DNA from: Chthoniobacteraceae bacterium
Lineage (GTDB): Bacteria; Verrucomicrobiota; Verrucomicrobiia; Chthoniobacterales; Chthoniobacteraceae
Length of the DNA stretch: 33,801 nt
Direction: 5' to 3'
NCBI GenBank assembly: GCA_028714515.1
Contig: JAQTMF010000007.1
Location: 1-33,801 of the forward strand
Shown: one piece after another, positions 7,782-17,460 of the stretch
Numbering within the stretch: the first letter of the stretch is position 1
Layout of the letters: every line of letters starts with the position of its first letter
Notes under the pieces: generated by a model
What the model was told of the DNA's origin: nothing
The model's database searches: none
What the model saw: the letters and a program-made list of their open reading frames with translations, nothing else
Position numbers and translations under genes: made by a program

Positions 7782-8897
7782 ATGACGCCGATCCGCCATC
7801 TTTATCTGCACATTCCGTTTTGCCTGCGGGCCTGCCCCTATTGTTCCTTTTACAAGGAAGTGGGGAGCCTGCGCAAAACCCCGCGTTTTCTGGACGCTCT
7901 GCTGGCGGAACTGGACGGGCAACTGGCCCGCCACGCCGTGCGGCCGCGCACGATTTTCCTCGGCGGCGGCACGCCGAGCGCTCTTTCCACGCCGCAATTG
8001 GAACGCCTGCTCTCGGGTTTGCGCGAGCGCCTGGACTTGGGCGAGCTGACGGAGTGGACGATGGAGATGAACCCGGCCACGGTTTCGCCGGAGAAAGCGC
8101 GCACGCTGCGCGCCTTGGGGGTGAACCGGATCAGCATGGGGGTGCAGGCGTGGGATGACGCTCTGCTGCGCGTGCTGGGGCGCGTTCACACGGCGGCGCA
8201 GGCGGAGCGCTCCTACCATGTTTTGCGCGAGGCCGGGTTTGAGAATGTGAACCTCGACCTGATGTTCGCCATTCCCACGCAGACCCGCGCCCAATGGGCG
8301 GCGACGCTGGAGAAGACGTTCGCGCTGGGGCCGGAGCATGTCTCCGCCTATTGCCTGACGTATGAGGAGGACACGGATTTCTTCCGGCGCTTCCAGGCGG
8401 GCGAATACCGGCAGGACAAGGAGTGGGACGCGGATCTTTTTGAGATGACGCTCGACCGGCTGGCGGCGGCGGGGTTCGAGTCCTACGAGATTTCCAACCA
8501 CGCCCGGCCCGGCCGCGAGTGTCTGCACAACCTGGCCTACTGGGAGGGGGCGGACTACCTGGGCCTGGGCCCGAGCGCGTTTTCCACGCGGGGGACGGAA
8601 CGCTGGGAGAATGTGGCCGACGCGGAGGCGTATACCGCCCGCGTGCTGGCGGGGGAATCGGCCGCCGGTTTCCGCGAGACGCTCGACGAATCGACCCGGC
8701 TCTCGGAGCGGATCGCTTTTGGGCTGCGCACCAACCGGGGCGTCCCGGCGGCGCTGCTCGGGCCGTGGCAGGCGGCCGTGGACGAATACCTTGATGCGGG
8801 GTTTTTCACCCGCGCGGCCTCGCCGGAGGGCGAACGCATCCGGCTCACCCGCCAGGGCGTGCTGGTGGCCGACGCCCTGGCGGAAGCGTTTGTGTAG
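7782..8897 (+). CDS. hemW: Heme chaperone HemW (radical SAM, formerly HemN-like)
   Basis: 371 residues, cytoplasmic. The radical SAM motif is CLRACPYCSF (C14, C18, C21) followed by Phe, as in HemW; true HemN has CxxxCxFCxC. GGGTPS (61-66) is the SAM-binding GGE-equivalent motif. CLHNLAYW (H249, N250) is the HNxxYW heme-binding signature of HemW. The family transfers heme to target proteins rather than oxidising coproporphyrinogen, although databases often use the older name. The C-terminal winged-helix part (about 300-371) is complete. It appears to be transcribed alone; hemB lies 11 kb away. Confidence 0.92.
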   Translation: MTPIRHLYLHIPFCLRACPYCSFYKEVGSLRKTPRFLDALLAELDGQLARHAVRPRTIFLGGGTPSALSTPQLERLLSGLRERLDLGELTEWTMEMNPATVSPEKARTLRALGVNRISMGVQAWDDALLRVLGRVHTAAQAERSYHVLREAGFENVNLDLMFAIPTQTRAQWAATLEKTFALGPEHVSAYCLTYEEDTDFFRRFQAGEYRQDKEWDADLFEMTLDRLAAAGFESYEISNHARPGRECLHNLAYWEGADYLGLGPSAFSTRGTERWENVADAEAYTARVLAGESAAGFRETLDESTRLSERIAFGLRTNRGVPAALLGPWQAAVDEYLDAGFFTRAASPEGERIRLTRQGVLVADALAEAFV

Positions 8898-8930
8898 CGC
8901 GCCGCCCCGCTCTAGGAATGGAACACGGCT

Positions 8931-9332
8931 CTACTTTTTGACTTTGGCTTTTTCGGGTTCGGCTTTCTTCTCGGGCTCCGCTTTTTCCTTCATGGTCTCC
9001 ATCATTTTTTTCATGTGGGTTTCCATTTCGGCATGCCAGGCTTTGCGCTGTTCCATCATCTTGTTGATGACGGCGGCGACGGCGTCCGCTTTTTTCTCGG
9101 CGGGGGCCGCGTTCATGTCGGCGACCAGTTTATCGAGTTCGGCCTGGCTCGCTTTCATTTTCTCCATCATCTTCTGATGCCACTCCATCATGGCGGCTTT
9201 CTTGGCTCCCATGCCCTGCATCATGCCGCAGGGACAGGGACACATGGGCATTGCCGGGGCTTCCTGGGCGAAAACCGTGCCCGCTGAAAGGAGCCCCGCC
9301 GTCACGATACTGACTAATAACAATTTTTTCAT
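8931..9332 (-). CDS. Secreted Met/Lys-rich helical protein with MCPCPCGMM motif
   Basis: 133 residues. Signal peptide MKKLLLVSIVTAGLLSAGTVFA with cleavage near 22. The mature start holds MPMCPCPCGMMQGMG: three Cys and several Met in 15 residues, a possible soft-metal (copper) site. The rest (about 45-133) is a charged coiled-coil-like helix full of Met, Glu and Lys (WHQKMMEKMK, HMKKMMETMKEK) with a Lys/Glu/Pro tail. No known family is assigned. Start 9332 is chosen over the longer frame because it begins the signal peptide. A 61-residue membrane protein lies 72 bases upstream on the same strand and may be cotranscribed. Confidence 0.75.
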   Translation of the reverse strand: MKKLLLVSIVTAGLLSAGTVFAQEAPAMPMCPCPCGMMQGMGAKKAAMMEWHQKMMEKMKASQAELDKLVADMNAAPAEKKADAVAAVINKMMEQRKAWHAEMETHMKKMMETMKEKAEPEKKAEPEKAKVKK

Positions 9333-9404
9333 AGGTAAGGGATTGACGCGATGGGAATCGTATCCCGCGTGCGGATGGGTTTGCTCCAAACCGGCGTCTT
9401 CCGC

Positions 9405-9590
9405 TTACTGCTTCCACCAAACCCACGTGATGTAGGCCGCGGGCACGGCGAAGAGGACGGCAAACAGGCAACGCCACGGGGCCAGCAATTCCGGCCAGGT
9501 CGCGCCCACGAGTATCCCCAGGGCCAGCATGGAGAGTTTGAAAAGACTCGTCTGCCACCACTGGAGGGTGATTGTTTTCAAGATCTTCAT
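9405..9590 (-). CDS. Small membrane protein, two transmembrane segments
   Basis: 61 residues with two hydrophobic helices, about 16-33 ([17 protein letters not shown]) and 41-58 ([17 protein letters not shown]), separated by a short Pro-containing turn. Trp is frequent (six). No family is recognised. It lies upstream of, and on the same strand as, the Met-rich secreted protein. The hydrophobic pattern and a clean ATG support a real gene, but there is no strong ribosome site. Confidence 0.55.
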   Translation of the reverse strand: MKILKTITLQWWQTSLFKLSMLALGILVGATWPELLAPWRCLFAVLFAVPAAYITWVWWKQ

Positions 9591-9704
9591 AGGGAAAATG
9601 TAGCACAGCGGCGGCGGGTTGCCGCGGGGTTCCCCTGTTTCCCTGGGGTTCGCGCCAGTTTCGGCTTCTCTTTCGCCGTGTTTTGGCCCTTAAATGAGGG
9701 CTTT

Positions 9705-11279
9705 ATGAACGCACAATCTCTCTGGGACCGTTATGCCGCGCACCTTCTCCGTTATGATGATCTGGGGTTTACCCTCGATATCAGCCGGATGCGCTTCGGT
9801 GACGATTTCTTTGTCACGATGCAAGGCGACGCGGATCACGCTTTCGCGGCGATGAAGGCTCTGGAGGAGGGCGCGATCGCCAACCCGGACGAGCAGCGGA
9901 TGGTGGGCCATTACTGGCTGCGCACTCCTCCCCTTGCGCCCACCGCCGAGTTGCACAAGACGATCGACGAGGCGAAGGCGAAGGTTGAACTCTTCGCGGC
10001 CGCCGTGCATTCCGGCAGCGTGACCGCGCCGGGCGGCAAGAAGTTCACCGATGTTCTCGTGGTCGGCATTGGCGGTTCCGCGCTGGGGCCGCAGTTCGTG
10101 GCCGACGCGCTCGGCTCCACGGCCAACCCGATCCAGATGCACTTCCTGGATAACACGGACCCGGACGGGATCGACCGCGTGGTGGACGAGTTGAGCGACC
10201 GCCTCTGCACGACGCTGGTGGTGGTGATTTCCAAGAGCGGCGGCACGAAGGAGACGCGCAACGGGATGCTGGAGACGCAGGCCGCGTTTGAGCAGCGGGG
10301 CCTCGACTTCGCGAAGCACGCGGTGGCCGTTACCGGCGAGGGGAGCGAGTTGGACAAGGTGGCGACGCAAGCGGGCTGGCTGGAGCGCTTCCCGATGTGG
10401 GACTGGGTGGGCGGACGCACGTCGGTAATGAGCGCCGTGGGGCTGCTGCCGATGGCTTTGCAGGGGCTCGCCATTGACGACTTTCTGGCGGGCGCGGCGG
10501 CCATGGATGCGAAAACGCGCGTGCCGAGCATCCGCGACAACGCCGCCATGCAACTGGCCCTGATGTGGCACTATGCCACGGGCGGGCGAGGCGAAAAGGA
10601 CATGGTGGTGCTGCCCTACAAGGACCGTTTGGTCCTCTTTTCCAAGTATTTGCAGCAGTTGGTGATGGAGTCCATCGGCAAACGGCTCGACCTGGACGGC
10701 AAGGTGGTCAACCAGGGGCTCACGGTTTACGGGAACAAGGGGTCCACCGACCAGCACGCGTATGTGCAGCAGCTCCGCGACGGCGTGGCGAACTTCTTCG
10801 TCACCTTCATCGAAGTCCGCAAGGGGCGCGATGGCGAGTCGATGGAAGTCGAGCCGGGAGCGGCCAGCGCCGATTACCTGCAAGGGTTCCTCCGGGGAAC
10901 CCGCACGGCCTTGTATGAGGGCGGCCGCGATTCCCTTACGATCTCGATTCCCGAAGTGAACGCTTTCCAGGTGGGCTTGCTCATCGCGCTCTACGAAAGG
11001 GCCGTCGGGTTCTATGCCAGTCTCGTGAACATCAACGCCTACCATCAGCCCGGTGTGGAAGCGGGCAAGAAAGCCGCCTCCGCCGTTCTCGCGCTGCAAG
11101 CCCGCGTGCTTGCCGCCCTGGACGTCCAGCCGCGCACCGCGGGGGAGATTGCCGCCACGCTGCTGGCCGATCCGGAAGCCGTGTTCCACGTCCTGACCCA
11201 CCTTGCCGCCAATCGCCGCACGCTCAAGCGGACGCCCGGCGCCACGGCGGCGGACGACCGTTTCAGCGCCGCAGCCTGA
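9705..11279 (+). CDS. pgi: Glucose-6-phosphate isomerase
   Basis: Interconverts glucose-6-phosphate and fructose-6-phosphate in glycolysis; cytoplasmic. 524 residues, slightly short of the common 545-550. Seen: GIGGSALGP (121-129), [10 protein letters not shown] (175-184, phosphate binding), [13 protein letters not shown], and [18 protein letters not shown] around the catalytic His region. The frame is open further upstream, but ATG 9705 is preceded by GAGGG at 5 bases and begins a typical N-terminus. The last 70 residues ([20 protein letters not shown]...) look like an added small helical domain that could be winged-helix-like. The kinase gene begins 11 bases later, so read-through into it is possible. 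Confidence 0.96.
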   Translation: MNAQSLWDRYAAHLLRYDDLGFTLDISRMRFGDDFFVTMQGDADHAFAAMKALEEGAIANPDEQRMVGHYWLRTPPLAPTAELHKTIDEAKAKVELFAAAVHSGSVTAPGGKKFTDVLVVGIGGSALGPQFVADALGSTANPIQMHFLDNTDPDGIDRVVDELSDRLCTTLVVVISKSGGTKETRNGMLETQAAFEQRGLDFAKHAVAVTGEGSELDKVATQAGWLERFPMWDWVGGRTSVMSAVGLLPMALQGLAIDDFLAGAAAMDAKTRVPSIRDNAAMQLALMWHYATGGRGEKDMVVLPYKDRLVLFSKYLQQLVMESIGKRLDLDGKVVNQGLTVYGNKGSTDQHAYVQQLRDGVANFFVTFIEVRKGRDGESMEVEPGAASADYLQGFLRGTRTALYEGGRDSLTISIPEVNAFQVGLLIALYERAVGFYASLVNINAYHQPGVEAGKKAASAVLALQARVLAALDVQPRTAGEIAATLLADPEAVFHVLTHLAANRRTLKRTPGATAADDRFSAAA

Positions 11280-11290
11280 GGCTCCCCCTT

Positions 11291-11983
11291 ATGAATCCCC
11301 CGCTCCAACCGATCGAATCTGTCGTGCCCTTGGAGCGGGTGGCCAAGTTCGTGCGCCAGTTGACGCACGATGTGCGCAACGGCTTGAGCGCCATCGACCT
11401 CGAAACGGCGTTTATTGCCGAGATCGCCGAGGACGAGGAGGTCCTCGTGGAGACGCGCAAGCTGCGGGAGATGATCGCCGAGACGGCCAAGATGTTGCGC
11501 GCCGTTTCGCAGCATTTCCAATCCGTGAGCATCCATGCCATCCCCTGGGCGGCGGCCACGGTGATGGAGGAGCTGCGCAAACGGCTCCAGACCGAGTTTC
11601 CCGAAGACGCGGGGCGCATCGCGGTGGAGCACTATTTCGCGGCCGAAACGCTCCGCATCGACCTCCTGCAAACCCTTGGGGCCGTGGTGGCGATTGTCCG
11701 CAATGCCCTGGAGTTTGGGGACGGCACCGCGCCCCTGCGCCTCACCGGGGAGATGCGGGACGGCGTGGCCGTTCTGGAACTGAGCGAGCCGAAAACCGCG
11801 TTCGAGCCCGATCTGCCTCCCGAACAGTGGGGCACTCTGCCGCTCTATTCCACGCGGCCGGGCGGCTATGGCCTGGGGCTTTACCAGGCCCGGCAGATCA
11901 CCCAGGCGCAGGGCGGCGGGATGGAGATTCAATGGACGGGCCAGGCGCTCGTCACGCGCATGACGCTCCCGTTGGAGGAGTAG
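11291..11983 (+). CDS. Soluble histidine kinase (NtrB-like, no sensor domain)
   Basis: 230 residues, no membrane segment and no PAS or other sensor domain. The phosphoacceptor helix holds QLTHDVRNGLSAIDLE with H26. The ATPase part is compact: an N-box-like AIVRNALEFGD and a G-box GGYGLGLYQARQ followed by GGGMEI. The D-box region is poorly conserved (ELSEPKTAFEP), so activity may be modest. It starts 11 bases after pgi and is followed 32 bases on by an NtrC-type regulator and then glnD. By context it is an NtrB equivalent that would take its signal from a partner such as PII; that partner is not in the window. Confidence 0.85.
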   Translation: MNPPLQPIESVVPLERVAKFVRQLTHDVRNGLSAIDLETAFIAEIAEDEEVLVETRKLREMIAETAKMLRAVSQHFQSVSIHAIPWAAATVMEELRKRLQTEFPEDAGRIAVEHYFAAETLRIDLLQTLGAVVAIVRNALEFGDGTAPLRLTGEMRDGVAVLELSEPKTAFEPDLPPEQWGTLPLYSTRPGGYGLGLYQARQITQAQGGGMEIQWTGQALVTRMTLPLEE

Positions 11984-12015
11984 GTGCGCTTTTCCGCGGG
12001 AGGGGGAAGGGAAAA

Positions 12016-13416
12016 ATGGGAACCCAGGAGAAAGCCGCCACACAAGCCGCCGAACGTAAAATCCTTGTCATCGACGATGACCGGGTGATCCAGGTTACGC
12101 TGGCCGGGTGGCTGGGCCGGCACGGTTTTCGCGTCTCGGCCGCCTCGACCGCCGCCGCGGGTCTCGCCGCGCTGGCCCGCGAGGAACCCGACGTGGTGCT
12201 CCTGGATTTGGGCCTTCCCGATGCCGGGGGGCTCGAAACGCTGAACGAAATCCATGCCCGCCAGCCCCAGGCGGCCGTCATTATTGTCACCGCCCAGGAT
12301 TCGCTGGATAACGCCATCGAGTCGATCAAGCGGGGGGCTTTCCACTTTATCAGCAAGCCTTATGTGCCGGAGGAGCTTCTCTCGCTGGTGCGCCGCGCGG
12401 CCGAGAAGCGGGAGCTTGTGCGGGAAACGGCCCACCTGCGCAACCGGGCCGAACTCCTTTCCCGGCGGCTGGAGGAGGCCCAGCAGCAGCTCCAGCCGGG
12501 CTGTTCGAACGGGGTGATGAAGGAGGTGGACGCGCTGATCCGCCGCGTCGCGCCTTCCGATTCCAATGTGTTCTTGATCGGCGAAAGCGGCGTGGGCAAG
12601 GAGGTGATGGCCAACCGTATCCACCGGCTAAGCCGCCGCTCCGACCGCACGATGATCCGGCTCAACTGCGCGGCGTTCCCGGCGAATTTGATCGAGGGGG
12701 AGCTTTTCGGCTATGTCAAGGGGGCGTTCACGGGGGCGGTGGCCGATTTCCCGGGGATGATCGCCCAGGCGGAGGGGGGGACGCTTTTCCTGGATGAGAT
12801 TGTGGAGATGCCGGCGGATCTGCAAACGCGCTTTCTGCGGGTGCTCCAGGAGCGGGAGTTTCGCGCCCTCGGCAGCACCCGGACGGTCCAGGCCGACTTC
12901 CGGCTCATCGCCGCGACGAATCGCCCGGTGGCCGACGCGGTGCGCGACGGGCTCTTGCGGCGCGATCTTTATTACCGGATCAATACGTTCCAGATCGAGA
13001 TTCCCCCGCTGCGGGAGCGGAAGGAGGATATCCCGGCGCTCGTGACCGCTTTTCTGAACCAGTTCGCCTGCCGCCTGGGCAAGCCGCCGCCGCAGATCGC
13101 GCCGGAGGCGTTCGCCCGCCTGGCTTCTTATGATTGGCCCGGGAATATCCGGGAGTTGCAAAACGCCATCGAATACGGCGTGGTGCTGGCCTGCGGCGGC
13201 CGGATTACAGAGAAAGAACTGCCCAAGGAACTCTTCTCCCCCACCCCGTCCGCAACGCCGGAGGGGGGGACGCTGAACTTGGATACGCTGGAGCGGAATG
13301 CAATCCTCCTTGCACTTGGCAAAACTTCTGGGAATAAAAAGAAAGCTGCACAACTGCTTGGCATTCATCGCCCGACGCTTTACAGCAAGATGAAGCGCCA
13401 CCGGATTCCACCGTGA
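12016..13416 (+). CDS. Sigma-54-dependent response regulator, NtrC family
   Basis: 466 residues. Receiver domain (about 14-125) with acidic pocket DDD (20-22), phosphoacceptor D64 in VLLDLGLPDAGG and K114. AAA+ domain (about 165-390): Walker A GESGVGKE (189-196), the sigma-54 contact loop GAFTGA (236-241), Walker B GGTLFLDE, and a DWPGNIRELQN helix. Fis-type helix-turn-helix at the end: NKKKAAQLLGIHRPTLYSKM (about 440-459). All elements for sigma-54 activation are intact. ATG 12016 has GGAAGGG at 5 bases. It sits between its presumed kinase and glnD, with a GTGA overlap to glnD, so it is most likely the nitrogen regulator. Function as NtrC is inferred from this context. Confidence 0.93.
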   Translation: MGTQEKAATQAAERKILVIDDDRVIQVTLAGWLGRHGFRVSAASTAAAGLAALAREEPDVVLLDLGLPDAGGLETLNEIHARQPQAAVIIVTAQDSLDNAIESIKRGAFHFISKPYVPEELLSLVRRAAEKRELVRETAHLRNRAELLSRRLEEAQQQLQPGCSNGVMKEVDALIRRVAPSDSNVFLIGESGVGKEVMANRIHRLSRRSDRTMIRLNCAAFPANLIEGELFGYVKGAFTGAVADFPGMIAQAEGGTLFLDEIVEMPADLQTRFLRVLQEREFRALGSTRTVQADFRLIAATNRPVADAVRDGLLRRDLYYRINTFQIEIPPLRERKEDIPALVTAFLNQFACRLGKPPPQIAPEAFARLASYDWPGNIRELQNAIEYGVVLACGGRITEKELPKELFSPTPSATPEGGTLNLDTLERNAILLALGKTSGNKKKAAQLLGIHRPTLYSKMKRHRIPP

Positions 13417-16307
13417 CACCTTTTTTACGCCACCGCTCCAAACCCGCCGCTCCCGCCAAAACCGAAAACCGGCAGGGAACGGAGGAGCCGCCCATTCTCG
13501 AACCTCACTCGCCGCTTTTCTCGCCCTTGGCCGCCCGCTCGGCCAGGCACCGGGAGTTGGTGCTCGCCCATGCGGAGCAGGAGTTGGCCTCCCAGGGGAT
13601 GGACGACGAGCCGCGGCTGCTGCTGCTGTATAAGAAATTCCTGCGCATCGAGAACCACCGCCTGCGCCTTAAACACCAGGCGGGCGGCGGGGGGCGCGAG
13701 ATCGCCCAGCAACGCGCCGTTCTGGTGGACATCGTGCTGCGGCATCTTTACCACGCCGCGACCAAGATGGGCCCCTCCCCCTCGGAAGCCGGATGCGGCA
13801 TCGCGCTGGTGGCTATCGGCGGGTTTGGCCGGGGGGAGTTGAACCCGTATAGCGATGTGGACCTGATGTTCCTGCACGAGGATTGCAAGGTGATCCCGGC
13901 GCAGATCGGCGCGGTGATCGAGGCGATCCTGCGTACGTTGTGGGATGTCGGCTTCAAGGTGGGCCATTCGACGCGCTCCATCGACGGGGCCGTCAAGCAG
14001 GCCAATGTGGATATGCTTTCCAAGACGGCGCTTCTTGAGTCCCGCTTTATTGCCGGGGACCGCGCGCTGTTTGACCGGTTCAAGGCTGATTTTGAGAAAA
14101 AGTGCATCGTGGGGCACGAGAAGGAATACCTGGCCCAGCGGATGGAGAACCAGAAGGACCGGCATCTCAAAAACGGCTCCAAAATCACGATGCAGGAGCC
14201 CAATATCAAGAGCGGCTGCGGCTCCCTGCGCGATTACCAGAACTTGATCTGGGTTTCCATCTTCACCAACCGCGCGGGCAGCACCGGCAAGCTGGTGGAG
14301 GCGAAGCTGCTAACGGAGAGCGAACGCCGCAAGCTGGACCGCGCCTATGACTTTCTGCTGCGCGTGCGCACGGAGTTGCATTATCTCAACAAGCGCGCGT
14401 GCGATTCGTTGAGCCACGTTTACCAGCTCCAGGTGGCGACCAAGCTGGGCTACGAACAGAAGAGCCCGCTGCGGCGCATCGAGGCCTTCATGCGCGACTA
14501 TTACCGGCACACGCGCGATATTTACCAGATTACCGAGAGCACCGCCGCCAAGCTCTCGCTGCCCGGCCAGGAGCCGGTGCGCAAGGGGATGTTGAGCTTC
14601 CTCAAACCGAAAAAGAAATACGAGACGTTTGACGGCTTCCGCCTGATCGAGGGGCTGCTTTACCCGGAATCGCGCGAGATCTTCAAGGAAGACCCCTTCC
14701 GCATGATGCGCGCCTTTCAGCACGCCCAGCAGCGGCAGGCGCGGTTTTCGCCGGAGCTGGAAACGCTGATCCGCCGCCGCCTCCAGCTCGTGGATCGCAC
14801 TTATATCTATGCCCGCTCCGCCCGCGAGACTTTCTGCGCCATCCTGAGCCGCAAGGGCGAGGTGGGCCGGATTCTGCGAATGATGCACGGCTGTGACTTC
14901 CTGGGCCGCTACATCCCGGAGTTCGCGCCGATGACCTGCCTGGTCCAGCATGAGTTTTTCCACCGCTACACGGCAGACGAGCACACGCTGGTCTGCCTGG
15001 AGAAGCTCGATGAGTTGATCGATACCCAGGCGGAGCGCCTGGGGGGTTACCGCGATTTGTTCCAGAAGATCGACGATCCGTGCATCCTGTATTTGGCGAT
15101 GCTGCTCCATGATGTCGGCAAATCGTCCAATGCCCGCTACCACGCGGAGGCCAGCGCCATGGTCGCCGCGCGCGTGGCCGCCCGCCTCCAGCTTTCCTCG
15201 GAGCGGCGCAAGATGCTCGTTCTGCTGGTGGACCAGCACACGCAGCTTTCCAACACGGCCCAGCGCCGCAATGTGGAGGACCCGGCCACGATCTCCGAGT
15301 TCGCCGCCGCGATCCACAACCAGGCGAATCTGGACGCGCTGATGCTGATCACGCTGGCCGACGGCATGGGCATCGGCGACGATACGTGGTCGGACTGGAA
15401 GGAGTCGCTGGTATGGCAGCTCTACCGGAGCGCCTCGCGTTACCTGGCCGAAGGCGAGGCTTTCTTTACGGAGCGCGCTCAGGAACGCCTGATTACCCAG
15501 GAGGCGGTCCTCAAGCGCCTGGGCCCCGCCTACGCGGGAGAGGTGGAAGCCCACTTCCTGTTCATGCCCGACGGGTATTTCAACTCCTTCGACGAGCTGA
15601 CGATTGCCGCCCATATCCGGCTGTTCCGCACTTTCTTTGAAGCGCGCGAGACCGACGGCCTGGCTCCGGCGATCCGCTGGGTCCCCCACCCCGATCGCGG
15701 GCACAGTGAACTGTGGGTCTGCACCTGGGACCGCAAATATCTGCTGGCCAAGATCGCCGGTTCCCTCGCCGTGGCGCATCTGAATATCCTGAGCGCCGAT
15801 ATTTATACCCGGGGCGATAATCTCGTCTTCGATGTTTTCCGCGTTTGCGACACGAAATTCCAGGCCGTGACCAATGCGCGCGATATCGAGGCGGTGGAAA
15901 AGGCGCTCACGGCTTCGCTGGTCAAGGAGTATTTCGATTTCCGGCCCGCGCTGCAAAAGGCGATGCGGCGGCCCGCCTCCCACCTCTCGCAGGAGCTGGA
16001 GTTCCCCACGCGCATCGGCATCGACAACGATACGCACCCGGTTTACACGGTGGTGGATATCCAGACGCCCGACCGCCTGGGGCTGCTTTACAATATTCTC
16101 ACGGGGTTCGTTGAAGCGGGGCTGAATATCGCCCTCTCCCGCATTGCCACGGAGAAGGGCGCGGCCATCGACAGTTTCTACGTTACCGATGCCTTGGGGA
16201 ACAAGATCAAGGGGGCGCCCGCCGTCGCCCGGCTCCAGGGCATTCTCCAAAAAGCCGCCGAACGCGCCCATGCGGCGCAGGCCGAGGCCGAGGCGAAGGC
16301 GGGGTAA
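13413..16307 (+). CDS. glnD: [Protein-PII] uridylyltransferase / uridylyl-removing enzyme
   Basis: Bifunctional nitrogen sensor that adds UMP to PII when glutamine is low and removes it when glutamine is high. 964 residues (Escherichia coli GlnD is 890). Domains in order: nucleotidyltransferase with GGFGRGELNPYSDVDL (metal ligands D148, D150), a helical GlnD linker with SGCGSLRDYQNL, an HD hydrolase with LLHDVGK (H566, D567), and two C-terminal ACT domains (about 765-845 and 877-945; the second contains TPDRLGLLYNILTGF). The start is GTG 13413, overlapping the TGA of the regulator gene, so expression is coupled. The first 50 residues are a variable extension. No glnB or glnA is present in the window. 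Confidence 0.95.
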   Translation: MTPFLRHRSKPAAPAKTENRQGTEEPPILEPHSPLFSPLAARSARHRELVLAHAEQELASQGMDDEPRLLLLYKKFLRIENHRLRLKHQAGGGGREIAQQRAVLVDIVLRHLYHAATKMGPSPSEAGCGIALVAIGGFGRGELNPYSDVDLMFLHEDCKVIPAQIGAVIEAILRTLWDVGFKVGHSTRSIDGAVKQANVDMLSKTALLESRFIAGDRALFDRFKADFEKKCIVGHEKEYLAQRMENQKDRHLKNGSKITMQEPNIKSGCGSLRDYQNLIWVSIFTNRAGSTGKLVEAKLLTESERRKLDRAYDFLLRVRTELHYLNKRACDSLSHVYQLQVATKLGYEQKSPLRRIEAFMRDYYRHTRDIYQITESTAAKLSLPGQEPVRKGMLSFLKPKKKYETFDGFRLIEGLLYPESREIFKEDPFRMMRAFQHAQQRQARFSPELETLIRRRLQLVDRTYIYARSARETFCAILSRKGEVGRILRMMHGCDFLGRYIPEFAPMTCLVQHEFFHRYTADEHTLVCLEKLDELIDTQAERLGGYRDLFQKIDDPCILYLAMLLHDVGKSSNARYHAEASAMVAARVAARLQLSSERRKMLVLLVDQHTQLSNTAQRRNVEDPATISEFAAAIHNQANLDALMLITLADGMGIGDDTWSDWKESLVWQLYRSASRYLAEGEAFFTERAQERLITQEAVLKRLGPAYAGEVEAHFLFMPDGYFNSFDELTIAAHIRLFRTFFEARETDGLAPAIRWVPHPDRGHSELWVCTWDRKYLLAKIAGSLAVAHLNILSADIYTRGDNLVFDVFRVCDTKFQAVTNARDIEAVEKALTASLVKEYFDFRPALQKAMRRPASHLSQELEFPTRIGIDNDTHPVYTVVDIQTPDRLGLLYNILTGFVEAGLNIALSRIATEKGAAIDSFYVTDALGNKIKGAPAVARLQGILQKAAERAHAAQAEAEAKAG

Positions 16308-16327
16308 TATCGGGGGCTCGCGGGCGC

Positions 16328-17368
16328 TTACCGGGTTCCGTCGATCGCCCGCGTGAGGCCGGTGTAGATCGCGTCCCGGAAGAGCCTGTGCTCTTCGACC
16401 TTTTGGCGGAAATAATCGTAGGCGTGCACGGTGTCGAAGGAGAGGATATCCGCCCGGCTCGCAAATCGCAGCTCGCCCAGGAACTTCGGCACGAGGGTGG
16501 CGCGCTCCGAGCTGCCCAGGTTGCGCACGTTCTGATTGGAGAAAAGCTGGACGGCGCGCAGGATCGCGGGGCTTTTGTAGTCGCCGGATACCGCTCCGGT
16601 CTTCTGGCAATGCCGGAAGAGGGTGATGAAGTCCTGGCTGAGAAGCTCGATTTTCTCCACTTGCTGCGCCTGGGCGTAAAAGACGGGCCATTGGATCGGC
16701 TCCCACGTTTTTACGTGGTCAAGCCGGTAGCCGAACCGGCGCGGCTCCACCGTGACGCATTCCGACGCGTCTTTGCTGACGTTGCGCTTGATGAGGTAGG
16801 TGGCGACGCCGAGCACTTTGCCCGTTGCCTGGTGGATGATGGGGCTGCCGCTGTTGCCGGGCACGAAGGGGGCGTCCACTTCCACCAGGTTGGGGCCGAT
16901 GCCGACCACTTTCCCCTCCACGGGCCGGACTACCTTGGCCCCCTCGGCGTTGCCCAGGACGGAGACCGCGTCGCCGATTTTGACGTTGGCGTCCAGGTTC
17001 TCCATGACCTCGAAGATCTCGTCCGGGCCGGGATTCGCGCCGACTTCCAGTTTCACCAGATCGTGCCCCACCGCGACCGCTCCCGATTGCACGGTGAAGG
17101 CCGTGCCCGCGATGCTGGTCAGTTTGAAACCGGGGATGCCGCCGATGACATGGGCGTTGCTGATGACGACGGGGCGGCCGTCAAGCCGGCATAGGAAAGC
17201 GCTGCCGCCCCCTTGTTTCCCTTCCACGATCAAGAGCGCCTTGCTGTGGCCCGGCATGCGTTGTTCGGCCACCGGTTTGCCAACCAGATGGTCCCAGCGC
17301 TCTTTGAAAGACTGGTTCCATCCCAGGATCAGAAGCAGGGCAATCATTGCCAGGAGGGTCTTTTCCAT
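16328..17368 (-). CDS. Membrane-anchored trypsin-like serine protease
   Basis: 346 residues. The N-terminus MEKTLLAMIALLLILGW is a signal anchor or uncleaved signal peptide, placing the rest outside the inner membrane. The trypsin-fold triad is visible: H73 in ISNAHVI, D103 in GHDLVKLEV, S173 in PGNSGSPI (for GDSGGP). The protease domain ends near residue 195. The following 150 residues form a helical domain with no PDZ motif and no recognised family. It is close to the S1C/DegP fold but lacks PDZ domains. It is divergent from the ECF sigma gene with 92 bases between; a role in processing envelope-stress proteins is only suggested by that position. Confidence 0.85.
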   Translation of the reverse strand: MEKTLLAMIALLLILGWNQSFKERWDHLVGKPVAEQRMPGHSKALLIVEGKQGGGSAFLCRLDGRPVVISNAHVIGGIPGFKLTSIAGTAFTVQSGAVAVGHDLVKLEVGANPGPDEIFEVMENLDANVKIGDAVSVLGNAEGAKVVRPVEGKVVGIGPNLVEVDAPFVPGNSGSPIIHQATGKVLGVATYLIKRNVSKDASECVTVEPRRFGYRLDHVKTWEPIQWPVFYAQAQQVEKIELLSQDFITLFRHCQKTGAVSGDYKSPAILRAVQLFSNQNVRNLGSSERATLVPKFLGELRFASRADILSFDTVHAYDYFRQKVEEHRLFRDAIYTGLTRAIDGTR

Positions 17369-17460
17369 AGGGGTGGCGCCAGTGTGGGTCGCGCGGCGAA
17401 AAAAATCACGGTTTTTCTAAGAAACCGGCGGGCGGTGCGTTACTATCTTTGAACGGGCCC

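Noticed and set aside
14310-16706. A 798-codon minus-strand frame across glnD
   Set aside because: Antisense to glnD, which has all four expected domains; the long open frame follows from codon bias.
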